Shown here one piece after another: positions 22,850 to 35,403 of a stretch of DNA of 64,000 nt; within the stretch, counting starts at the first letter, position 1; each line of letters starts with the position of its first letter. Origin of the DNA: Neopestalotiopsis rosae (taxonomy: Eukaryota > Ascomycota > Sordariomycetes > Amphisphaeriales > Sporocadaceae). The stretch is from the NCBI GenBank assembly GCA_023078685.1, contig JALGAS010000002.1, forward strand, positions 744,001 through 808,000, written 5' to 3'. The position numbers and the translations under genes were made by a program. Under the pieces are notes generated by a model, which was not told the DNA's origin, made no database searches, and saw only the letters and a program-made list of their open reading frames with translations.

Positions 22850-24290
22850 TCATATCTGAGGCGTCGTGCTACCATACATGAGCTGCTCCACCAAGTCTCC
22901 AATGGCCAGACTGCTGGTCAGCCCGGGACTCTCAATGGCCAAGAGGTTGACCCAACCCTCGAAACCGTCCTCCTTCTTGATGTGGAAATCGTAGAACCCT
23001 TTGCCCTGGCCCACGGCGCCGGCCCGGCCAAGCTTGGGCCGGATGCCCGCGTAGTCGGCCGCCAGCGCCCCCACGTCCACGTTGGGCAGGTAGGCGTGGA
23101 TGGCCTCGACGGCGGGCGCCAGGCGCGCGGCGCTGACCCGCAGGTCCGCCGGGTCGTCGACCCATTCCACGTCGGGCCCGAAGCGCACGCGGCCCGCCAT
23201 GTCGAGCGTCAGGTGGGTGCCGAGGCCGCCCGCGCCCGGCATGGTCATGGGGTAGACGAGCCGCTTCACCTTGGGCCGGGACGCCGCGTAGGAAAAGTAG
23301 TTGCCCTTTGCGTAGTAGAGGCGCGTGTGCCGCTCCGGCGGCGCAATCATGTTGTGCACCTCGGCGGCGCCCAGGCCCGCGCAGTTGACCAGCGTCTCGG
23401 TCTCAATGACGCTCTGCTCGCCGTTCTCGCTGTCCCTCACCGTGATCCGCCAGCCCCCACTCCCAGGCTTGCCCCCGCCATTGAGCGGCTCAATGGCCGT
23501 CACGGTCGAGTTGAGCGCCGTCACGCCGCCCTGCTCCTCAAACAGGCCGTGCAGCGTCAGCATGAGCGAGTGCGAGTCGACGATGCCCGAGGTGGGGCTC
23601 TCGAGGATGCCGGTGCGGCCCGTGACCTCGGGGTCCTCGCGGCGGCGCTCCTCCTCGTCGATCCAGCGCGTCGGCACGCCGAGCTCGTCGCGGGCCAGGG
23701 CGTGCAGGCGCTCGAGGGCCGCGCGCTCGTCGTCGGTCTGGGCGACGATCCACTTGCCCGTGCGGCGATGGGGCACGGCGTGCTTCTCGCAAAAGGCGTA
23801 GAGCTGGTCCTTGCCGCGCACACACAGCCGCGTCTTGAGCGACGTGGCCCCGTAGTACAGGCCCGCGTGGATGACCTCGCTGTTGCGCGACGACGTCTCG
23901 GTGCCCACGTGCCCGTGCCTCTCCAGCAGCAAGGTTGTGCCGTCCGGGTGCGCTGCCGCCAAGCGCTGTGATATGGCCAGGCCGACCACGCCACCGCCAA
24001 TCACCTATGGTGGTTTTCTATCAGCACATGGATTCGACTAAAAAGGAGGATAGGCATAGCTAGCTAGGGGTCTTCAGAATTATACAGCCTGGATGCATCG
24101 AGGTATCGAGTATGTGTCGCCAGGTCAGAAACCCCTGAGACTCTCAAGATTAAATATTGGGAAGTACATTGCAGGTGACACTTACAACATGCGTGAAATC
24201 TGCCCTTGCTGGCGAAGTGCTGGAAAACGATCTCCAGACCCGAGTCCGGGCGCTGCTGAATAACTGGCGACGCAAACTTCCTCCCAGCAT
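22850..24290 (-). CDS. L-2-hydroxyglutarate dehydrogenase-like FAD oxidoreductase, mitochondrial
   Basis: Two exons (24290-24186, 24004-22850) give 419 residues. Residues 1-34 are basic and Ser-rich (LRRQLFSSARTRVWRSFSS), fitting a mitochondrial presequence. A Rossmann FAD-binding motif follows directly (VVIGGGVVGLAIS, from residue 35), then the DAO-family pattern SSRNSEVIHAGLYYG, typical of L2HGDH and LhgO. Later signatures include LVNCAGLGAAEVH, YAKGNYFSY, LVYPMTMPGAGGLGTHLTLD, RFGPDVEWVDD, YAGIRPKL and LAIESPGLTSSLAIG. Such enzymes oxidise L-2-hydroxyglutarate, a metabolic by-product, to 2-oxoglutarate. The single intron falls exactly between targeting peptide and catalytic domain. Codon use in the main exon is strongly GC3-rich. 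Another DAO-family substrate cannot be excluded. Confidence 0.87.
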
Positions 24291-24892
24291 CGTCGTCGAT
24301 TCAATCTGCTGGGAAAGAAACAGGTAAAGAAAGATCAAGTTTCCAACTATGTAAGCATGTGTACATTAGTGTCAAAAATTAACGTCTCCATTATAGTCGC
24401 TGTCCCTGGACACTGCAATCGTCACAATTGTCCAATGACGTGATCCCGGTCATCGGAGATAACCAATTATAGTCCGGACACAAGCGTTACATACTTTTTT
24501 TTTTTTTGTTTCTGTTTATAGGGCCATTCATCATTCCTCTACCTAGTGTACGCCTTCTCTAAGTTCTGGCTTCTCAATCTTATGAGATTATTACCGTGCC
24601 ACTACTGCACTTCCTAAGTATTTACAAGCATTGCAACGTCGTCAGACGCTACAAGAAATGCTAGATCAGGTACAATGCCGCCTGGCATGAAACTCATGGC
24701 TAGGCCAGAGAACTTTTTGCAAACCAGGTACCGCAAAACGCCATGTCGCCAATGGTCAAAGACAAACCATATAAGATTTGCTCAAAATATCAAGAAAAAC
24801 GCCCTGATGCCCTTCGCACTCCAAACGCCATTTGCCAATATGCACATCATTGCTTCACACGTAACTGATCGTTCCCCTCAAAGCTTAACCAT
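24291..24892. other. Intergenic region
   Basis: About 600 bp between the L2HGDH-like start and the end of the WD40 gene. It contains a 13-nt T run near 24495. Otherwise I see nothing coding. Confidence 0.5.
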
Positions 24893-27742
24893 TCAGCGTA
24901 GTTGGATCTCAGGAAAGACCTTGCGTCCAAGCATATTCACTTTGAATTCATAGACGCCATCCTCAGCACCGACCCATCTGTAGACATCACTGTTAGTCAT
25001 GGTTGCGTGCTTGTAATTGGTCTTTAATGGTGGATAAGTACTTACAGCGTCTGCCCGTCATCGCTCCAGGTTAATCCTGCTGTGTCGTCGGGATTCTGGG
25101 TATGGTCACGGCTGCTTAGTCTCGGATTTGGGTAGCTTCTTCGGGTTCCAAATCCAGTCAGCTCATCATTCCAACTATCGTTGATCACGGGAATTGCCCG
25201 GCGTGTGCGACTGGGCGGAACTCGGATATTTTCGAGTGCAGGCGGAGTCTCGTCACTGCCAGTAATGTTGTACAGAGCCTCCAGCTCGGCCCATCCAGAT
25301 GTCGGTCGTCCCGGGATGAAGGGCTGTGGAATACCCGAGTCTGCTACTAGGGGGGACGGGGAGTCGGGTGGTGAGTTTGACTGCTCGTTGTTGCCAGTAG
25401 ATTGTATGCGGTTCAGCGCCGGGGGCGCAACACCAATCATGCGGTCCGTCTCCTGACTGATTGCCTGCATGATCGAGGTTCGTCTGCGCGGTGTCGGAGC
25501 GCGACGTTCGCGCTCCTGCTCTGATGAAGGCGGGCCGCCACCTGGACGGTGCGATTCTCGGCGATCGCGATCGAGGATACGGGCGAGGGTTTCGCGCTGT
25601 GATCGCGTGGTGAGCTCATCGTCAGTGAGGACTTGGGACATGGGTCTCGGGTCTGAGGGTGATATGTTCTCCAAGCGACTTGCTCGGTACAGATGTTCTG
25701 TAAGGCCATCCAGTTGCCTTGCCCAACGTAACAAGTCGACGCCTGCGTCAATGAGACCGGCTTGCTGCAGAATTTCCTCCGTACGACCGAAAATATTGGA
25801 TTGTGCTAGCCGTCTATCACCCATTGCTGGGTTTCTTCTTCCTGCTGAGTTTGCTACTCGTCTTGCTTCTACGCGTACTGCTCTGTCGGTTTCTCGTCTA
25901 TTTGCTTCATTTGTGATGGAAGTGGCCAAAACCAGAAAACTTCCTGATCTTGGGGGGTACCGCGCACGATCCAAGATACTTGCTTGGTTCAGAGCAGCTG
26001 CTCGTATGTATTCAAAGACGATTGATTGGGATCCAAATGCTCCCAATAGCACACTTACACGTTCCGCCCACACGTGGGGTCTCCAAGAGGTACTGGCACG
26101 CAGATCCTCGGCAATAAGGTCTCTCGCATCGCGGGTATCTCGAGTCTCGCGGGTGTCCCGAGCCTCACGGCGGCGACGTTCATTGGACACTGCGTCCAGT
26201 ATAGCTGTCTCTTCAGGCGAGAATGGGCGGTTCACACGGCTGGTAATATCCGTGTTTGTTGATGCGTGCGGTGGTTGGGGCGAGCTTGCCTGACTAAGTA
26301 GTCGTGCAAGATGCAAAGTGCTTCCTGCGCGTGAGCTGCGCTCATTTCTTTGGTCTAGTAAACGAGGATCGATTGTGCTTCTGTCTGTTAGTGAGCAATG
26401 CTCATAATCTCCCTTTTGGTCGAGAACAATCGTCTGCCTCTGGGCAAAGTTAGTACGTGCGTCGGCAATACCGATACGTCCGCGGTGTTCGGTCCACGCC
26501 AATAGGTCGTAAGGGCCAGGGCAAAAGGCCATGTCTCGCACAGCGCCATGAACTTCGGGATGGCGACTGGTGGTGAATGCGGCAACTAGAGGATCTGTAT
26601 CTAATGTTTGCAGACCCGCAGTATCGAACACTTTGATGGTACCGTTTTGAATACCGATTGCTAAATATCGACCAGAGGGCGAGAATGAAGCCGCAAAAGA
26701 TCCCCTGCAATCGTCTCGTGCATCTTTTGCCGGTGACTCGAGACGCACGCGGGGAAGCGATTTCCATTCGTAGACTTCTCCAACCTTGCTATTGTTGGTA
26801 GCCTTCCGTGTGTGCAGATAGAGAAATGGATCGTCGCAGATGCTGGCCAGCAATGTGCCGTCTGGAGATATCAGGCTGCGATTGACACAGTCCGGCAGCT
26901 TGATCTCGTCGAGAAATTCGGATTCCTCCAAGCCCACCATTGTGACGGTCTTGTCATTGTTGGACAAGACAGCAACAGTTGTGCCGTAGTGGCCGGCTCG
27001 TGCCGGAAATAACGAGGTTGCCTTCGGTGGCTCCCATATGGTGATACAATTGACACGTTCCGAACCGTACTTGTGACTTGATGAAGTCCAAGACTTGCCC
27101 GGGCCATTGAGTCTCTGCTCCAGCAGGTTAAACATATCTCTGCTGAATGACGAGCTCAAAGAGGCGTCATTTCCCGGGGGAGACTCGAGGGAGCGTAGTT
27201 GAGATTGAAAATTGCTGTTGAGGGCATCGTCGACGTTTGTTCGAGTCCTACTACCGTCGCCTCCATGTTGGTTGGCATCCTTGATGACGGCAAACTCTCC
27301 ATACTCGCCGCCGCAACAAACCCAGCCACTCTGGGCGGCCAAACATCTAGGGGGGAAACCCAGGACATGGATCGTCTCGGATTCGCATGTGTCGGTAGCG
27401 AGTCGTGTGATGTGGTTGTTCTCGGAGCCGGTCGGGAAGTAGAGAGTGCCGTTGCCCTCGGCGCTGATCAAGGAGCGCAATTGCCAATGCCTGTCAGCGG
27501 TGAATTAGTCATTTTGAAGCTGGCGAAACTGTCGGTATGACATTGAAGGTTCGGTTTACCATGGAGCAATATTTGTGCGATAGTGTTTGCGCCGATTCTT
27601 GAGAACTAGGTTCTCGCTTGGCCAGCAGCTGAATGAATTATGGTCAGCAATTGTGTTTCCGTGCGGTAGATGGGAACATTGAGTTGTCGTCTGAGGTTAA
27701 TGGGCGGACCAGTACGTACTTGTCCTTGGACGCGAGGACCAT
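24893..27742 (-). CDS. WD40-like protein with DUF2415 domain
   Basis: Four exons (27742-27720, 27628-27560, 27490-25046, 24977-24893) give 873 residues. The N-terminal half is a WD40-like propeller (SPDGTLLASICDDPFLYLHT, FSPSGRYLAIGIQNGTIKVF). It runs into the DUF2415 signature at about 340-390 (HGAVRDMAFCPGPYDLLAW, then GRIGIADARTNFAQRQTIVL). Residues about 470-489 are an Arg/Asp/Glu repeat. A conserved helical segment follows (EEILQQAGLIDAGVDLLRW). After a Pro/Ser/Arg-rich linker, the extreme C-terminus returns to a propeller-like strand (GLTWSDDGQTLWVGAEDGVY, then FKVN). That last piece comes from the final exon and supports the join. The family is widespread in ascomycetes without a function I can name with confidence. 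It is head-to-head with ssc1. Confidence 0.85.
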
Positions 27743-29769
27743 TTTGCCGGGAAATGGCGATGGTCAACTGAATAGTGTGTGATCATCAAGTCGCGTGGGT
27801 GATGGGAAGCTCAAGGCAACCTTTTTTTTTTGGTGGATTCAAACGGCGGCTGAAAGGAGGCAGAGGATGGATGGTCGTGAGCTTGAGAAAGGTGGCGATG
27901 CAGCTTGATCAGCAGCTTGAGGCGCAAGCAGGGAGAATGGATTTTTCTTGGTCGCCAGCGTCGAGTGGTGCGGTTGTTTTGGATGTGCAAACGTCGACGG
28001 TAACCGCCGTGCAGATTGGATAAAGTATGCAGAATAGGGAATTCAAACAAAGATTGTCGTCGGTCCAGACGATCATCAAAGTGTAGGTAGGTCAGTGAGA
28101 GAGGGAAGCTTATGACGTCCTTAGTTGAGAGTGCACGGTAGCGCCAATCGCATCCAGCCTAAATAATTGCCATTTGTACAATCAACTCAGTCCCCATTGA
28201 ACCGGAGCCAGCGTCAACAAGAATAGCCGTTTGTATCAAAACGGCGCGAGTCTAAGAAGCATTCATTGTCCACTACTTGAAGCAAGTTTCAAAACTCTGA
28301 AGTGCCAAGTGCAAACGACCAACTGTCGAATAGCAAAGCATGAGCTCCATGGAGGAGGCAACATTGAAGTTAACTAATCAGCAGACGCTCTCTTTTCCAG
28401 GTACATTATTGGTGGTTGTTATGACTAAGTACAATTGGCCATTGTGCCTATTTGCTTCCTGTGGACGTCAGTAGAGAGTTGATATTGCTTGTCACTATTC
28501 TCTCCAATGGCAGATACCTGGTTTATTCAGAATTGGGCATAATGAGAGTCATGCTTGCAAAAGACATGCACATATTCTTGTTTCGAAAGACAACGAAACA
28601 AATCCTGAAGCTTCCTGTCAAGTGAATCACAATGTGTGAATGGTTGATCCAGAACTCCCAGGTTGGTTCTGGTCAGTCGGCTATGGCTTGTTGGCGCGAT
28701 GAAAGTTATTAGTCGTGGCTGAATCTAGGGATGTATCATGCACGACTCGGTGCCGGGGAACCACATTGAAGCGAACATTGGAATGCAGCCAGTCGATTCA
28801 TCAAGAATCATGACAAGATCCGCTGTCGGTTCAGTGTACCACTTTGGGTACCACTAAAAAGTTCATGGCCTTGCCTAGCACTCTAAAGACCAGGGGCCCC
28901 ATTCTCAAGTGTTGCTTGCTCGAGTTCAAAAATCCACATGCAGTTGCGTATCGATAAACGTCTCGGGATGGAATCCGATGGACGGGCAGGACCTTAGACG
29001 AGAGTGAATGATGACAATTAATGGCGCGCTGCTCGTCCGGGCCGTGCATATTCGAAGGACGCCCACAATGATTATGTACGAAGTATACTAGCAGATCATG
29101 CTTGAAGCGGCTTGTATATCTTATAGGTACTGTAGCACGTCACCATTGTCTCGTGCATGTTCAATGCATCGATCGCCTGAACAGGTAGCATCTAGGCAAC
29201 GGAAACGAGATCGCAATGTTCAAGCAGAGTACATATGTAGAGTCGCGTAGGCCGTTCATAGTGCGAACATGAATGCGGATTCTCGGCCAGTTGCACGGTA
29301 TTGCCGCGCCGTTCTCCATGTCCCGCGTCGACCCGAGGTCCCCTGTAAAAGCTGGGCGAGCTGGGTGGCCGGACTGATGGACTGGCCTGCTAGAAAAGAA
29401 AAAAGACCAACTGGGGCTCCCCATTCGGTGGCAGATGGAAAACTGTAGAATCAGAGGCGAGGAGCTACCATGTCTAGCTCCAGTCCCGGCCCAGCGCCAG
29501 CACCAAGATGGCGGCTTGTGGCCCGTGCTTCATCTCCAAAATTTCTAGTAGAAATTTTCTTCAGTTCGACTCGGAGACCTTCTACATAATCAGAGTCCTC
29601 CTCGTCACTCCGATCCATAACACCCATTTTTCTCAAAAACACAATCCTCCTCTGTAAACTACATCCCTCTCTCTGTTCATTCCTATCGCGTATTCTTTTT
29701 CTTCCCCGAGACTTGTATTTCAACGTCTCTCTTTGTAATTTAAAACCCACACACACAAACGCCGTCAAC
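27743..29769. other. Divergent promoter region, WD40 gene and ssc1
   Basis: About 2 kb between two head-to-head genes. No frame with recognisable content and no RNA gene found. One perfect inverted repeat near ssc1 is listed separately. Confidence 0.5.
29538..29558. promoter_or_regulatory. Perfect inverted repeat upstream of ssc1
   Basis: AAAATTTC and GAAATTTT flank a 5-nt spacer, about 210 bp before the ssc1 ATG. The arms contain TTC and GAA, the building blocks of heat-shock elements, but the 5-nt gap is not the canonical 2-nt spacing. A regulatory role is a guess. Confidence 0.3.
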
Positions 29770-31963
<2,194 letters not shown>

Positions 31964-32604
31964 ATACCCGCTTAAGACTTTTTTCTCTTTCTTGTTTAGA
32001 TACCACCATATGGGGTGGGGGATTGCAAAGTAGCAACATCTCACTTTCATATTCTGTACTTTTTTTGTACTCATAGTGCCGCTCTTCTTGTTTCAGCCAC
32101 GTTTTTACGGAGATGATGTGTTGATAAATTGCGGACTGGATGGGGGCGTTCTGAGATGACATCAAAAAAGCTTTTTTGCCTGTCTGTTGGAAGATATTTT
32201 TGCTCCAACACGGTTTCTGATGATATGAATGGCAGCATCTGGACGGGCGGCTCGTTGGTCGAGCTTGTGTAAATAAAGGGCGTGGCGTATAGCATTCACA
32301 AAAAGATAATAATGAATCCCCTCTCAAAAGTATCAAAGTTCTGTGTACATACTTAATACTGTTACGATGTTCCGCGCGCACTACAATGTCAAGTATTGTC
32401 TATCCTTTAGTAGATAGGTAACATTTGTGTATTGAGCAACCTCGAAAGAAACCCAGATAATTATCTGCATAAACAAAGAAGCCTCCTCCCATCACGTCCT
32501 ATATAAAGAAAGATGATGGAGAACACATGACGACAACCTTGACCGAGCCCCCCCCCCCCCCGTCCACGACTCAAAAGGTCCCAACATTACATGCTTCTCT
32601 TTTA
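31964..32604. other. Convergent 3' region of ssc1 and multicopper oxidase
   Basis: About 640 bp tail-to-tail. It holds 3' sequences of both genes and a 14-nt C run close to the oxidase stop. Nothing coding is supported. Confidence 0.5.
32548..32561. repeat. C14 homopolymer (G14 in the oxidase transcript)
   Basis: Fourteen consecutive C on the plus strand, 43 bases beyond the end of the multicopper oxidase stop codon. The oxidase mRNA would carry G14 in its 3' leader-out region. Confidence 0.95.
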
Positions 32605-35112
32605 CTACCTCGCCTCACAAAAAGCCATACTCTGCTCGCGCACGCGGGGATCCATGCCGCGGACCATGGCGGCCAGGTCGGCGGGCCGCTCGGCAATGGA
32701 GACGAGCATGCCGGCCTCCATGTGCCAGGCGACGTGGCAGTGCAGGGCCCAGAGGCCCGGGTTGTCGGCGGCGAAGCGCAGGACCACGTGGCTCTGCGCC
32801 GGCACCGTCACCGTGTCGCGCCGCATCGGGTTCTGCAGGTTCCAGGTTGTTCCGGTGTTAGTAGTGGTAGTGCCGTATTCGCCGGGCCCCCAGCCTACGA
32901 TTTGAAAGGTGTGGCCGCTGATTGGTGTCATCTTTCTGTTAGTTTCTTCTTGTATTTATCTTCATCATCGGAAATAGTAAAACCTCATTGTGGTAAAAGT
33001 ATTGAGGCGTCGCGATAATGCCCGTGGTAGTACGAGAATAGAGCAGGACGAGTGAAGGCCCCCCAAAAAAGAAGGGAGGAAAAAAAAGGAGAAGAAAGAC
33101 GTAGACGCACTGCATATGCCAAGGATGTTCCATTGCATCTTTCGAGTTGATGACAATCTGGGCGCCTTTGTCCGCCTCGGGGATGAGGAGGACCTGCTGG
33201 TTCAGGCCAAAATCCCAGCTGTGATATGAGCCCTCTTTGCTCGTGTCAAAATCCTGGTCGACTGCTTTCCATATCGTGGCGTTGTTTTCGAGGGGCGAGT
33301 AGGCGGTCTGAACAAAAATTTGGGGAAAGCATCACATTAGCTATTGTCGTCTCCGTTTGTTTGGGGCATGAGGGGCTTTCGATTTAATGGAATAAAGATC
33401 ATTTTTGCTCTCTAGGTAGTCCTGTCCGCAAAGCTAGGAAATACGTGGCAAATATATCATCATGACCCTACTCACCTTGTTGATAAATATTCTGTTCACA
33501 TCTTGCGCCTGTCGAAACGCGTACTCAATGTAGTGATAATTCTTCTCACCCACCTCCACAGCGTCCATTTTCCGCATCGGCTTGGGCATGTCAAACGGCA
33601 TGTCGTCGCATCCTTCCCACACGTCCCCGCGCACGCCATTGTTCTCGACGCCGTACGGGTTCGAGACGTTGCCCCTGACCCCAATGGGCTCGGCGTCGGG
33701 ATCTTCAGTGCCCGAATAAGACAGTATCCCCCGGGCCGCGTACCCGTTGCTCTCGAGCGCGGCCGACACGTAGGGCGCGTACGGGAGGAAGCAGGTCTGG
33801 GGCAGGGTGGCCCGCAGGTAGTAGTTGCCCGGCCTCTGGTCCGCCACCAAGACGACGGACGCGCGCTGTCCAATGTTGAGATATACACCCCGCGCGCTGA
33901 TGGGCTCAATCTCGACGCCGTCGAGCTCGACGATCGAGAGCGTGTGGTTGTCGACGCTGAACCAGTAGCTCAGAAACGAGGAGCTATTGATTACTCGCAG
34001 CCGGACTCTTTGGTTCTTCTGAATGCTGGTGCGGTAGAGCTGTCCATTGGTACAGTTGGTGGGGAATGGAATCGTCGGGTCTGGTGGGTATGTCGTTGAT
34101 GTGACCGAGCAGTTGCAAGAGTGTTGTCCATTGAGGAGAATATTGTCAGGGAGTGGCTCGACCCCAGACTCGGAGGGAACCCATTTCGAGGTAGAGTTGA
34201 GGTAACTCGCAAGCAACTATCACTATGGTCAGCATGATTCCTGCAGTATTTCTAAAGGCCGTCTTGGGCAAGACGCACCACCGATCCATAAGTGTGGTAC
34301 AAGTCTCCGACAAAGATGATTCTCTCTTCGTCCGTTTCTGGCACTTTCTCGTCTGGATCTCTGATGACGATCGGTCCATAAACGCCATCGGTATATTGCA
34401 CGCCTAGGTGAGCATGCCACCAAAACGTCCCCCTTTGGTTCTTGACAACGAATTCATAGGTGAAGTTCTGCCCGGGTGGGATCCCACACTGAGAGATACC
34501 CGCAACACCATCCATCCACGTCGACCCGTACTGATTGATTCCATGCCAATGTATGGTGGTGCTGTGATTTGCCATCATGTTGCTGACCTGTACACGTATC
34601 GTGTCGCCAGTATTGGCTTCTATCAAGGGCCCGGGAGATTGCCCATTGACAAGGATCATGGGCTTCTGGAAGCCATCCGGCGCTGCGATGGCATGGCGAA
34701 TGTCAAAGTTGTATTGACGGACAATAGGCTTATCCGCAGCCACGAGCGTTTTTAGATCAAGCTCGCTCTCATTGATCAAGTCGGCGTTCGTCATTGCCTC
34801 CATGTTCTCCCAGGCCCCGATGGACGTGCCATAATCGAAAGGCTTTCGTTCACAACTCAGAGAGTACCATAGCGCAGTCACGGCCAGCGCATGTACGGCC
34901 AGCACAAAGAGAATAAATGTTACTGGGGAGATTCTAAGGAGTTTTCTGCCACCGGGTGCCTGCTCTCCATCGGCTTTCTCGACAAAAGCGGTATGAGCAG
35001 ACGACTTGGCCGGCAAGCCTGGCTCTCCATCGCCTGCCTGCGTCGTTGAGATGAATTGGGCATCGCCCTCGATCAAGCGCGATGTACTGCCAGATGATCT
35101 GTGTCCTCGCAT
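32605..35112 (-). CDS. Membrane-anchored multicopper oxidase (laccase/ferroxidase family)
   Basis: Four exons (35112-34279, 34216-33476, 33307-33111, 32917-32605) give 694 residues. All four copper-binding motifs are present: HWHG (188-191), WWHAH (231-235), HPWHMHGH (586-593, restored across the third intron) and HCHVAWHMEAGM (650-661). The type 1 site has C651 and M661, a methionine axial ligand as in Fet3-type and low-potential enzymes. The N-terminus is odd: about 60 hydrophilic residues, then one transmembrane segment (about 61-83, SPVTFILFVLAVHALAVTAL), with the enzyme after it. That predicts a type II membrane protein with the catalytic domain outside. Several N-x-S/T sites follow (such as NHST). 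Substrate could be phenols, metals or pigment precursors; sequence alone does not tell. Confidence 0.9.
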
Positions 35113-35403
35113 GGTGTGTCGTATAAGTCATGTAGTAGAGGTTGGATTCGCCAACACGAACAGATGCCATGACTCTGAAGTCATTGAATATTCTGGCAAG
35201 GGATGCGAGTCTGCTAGGGCCGCCCATTCCTCAAGCTGCCCTCCCTCGCGAAGACGCCACACGCACACCATTGAACACTGACTCACCTAGATAGGGCTAT
35301 TGTGATTGATAAATTGCACTGGTTGGAGCTTTCTGTTTGTTATAGTCCTGATTGGACTGATAAACGCTAATATCTTGATTGAATTGGGACTACAAGGCAA
35401 TTC

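Noticed and set aside
22982..23971. 329-codon plus-strand frame over the L2HGDH-like gene
   Set aside because: Antisense shadow in GC-rich coding sequence; His/Arg/Val-rich with no recognisable motif.
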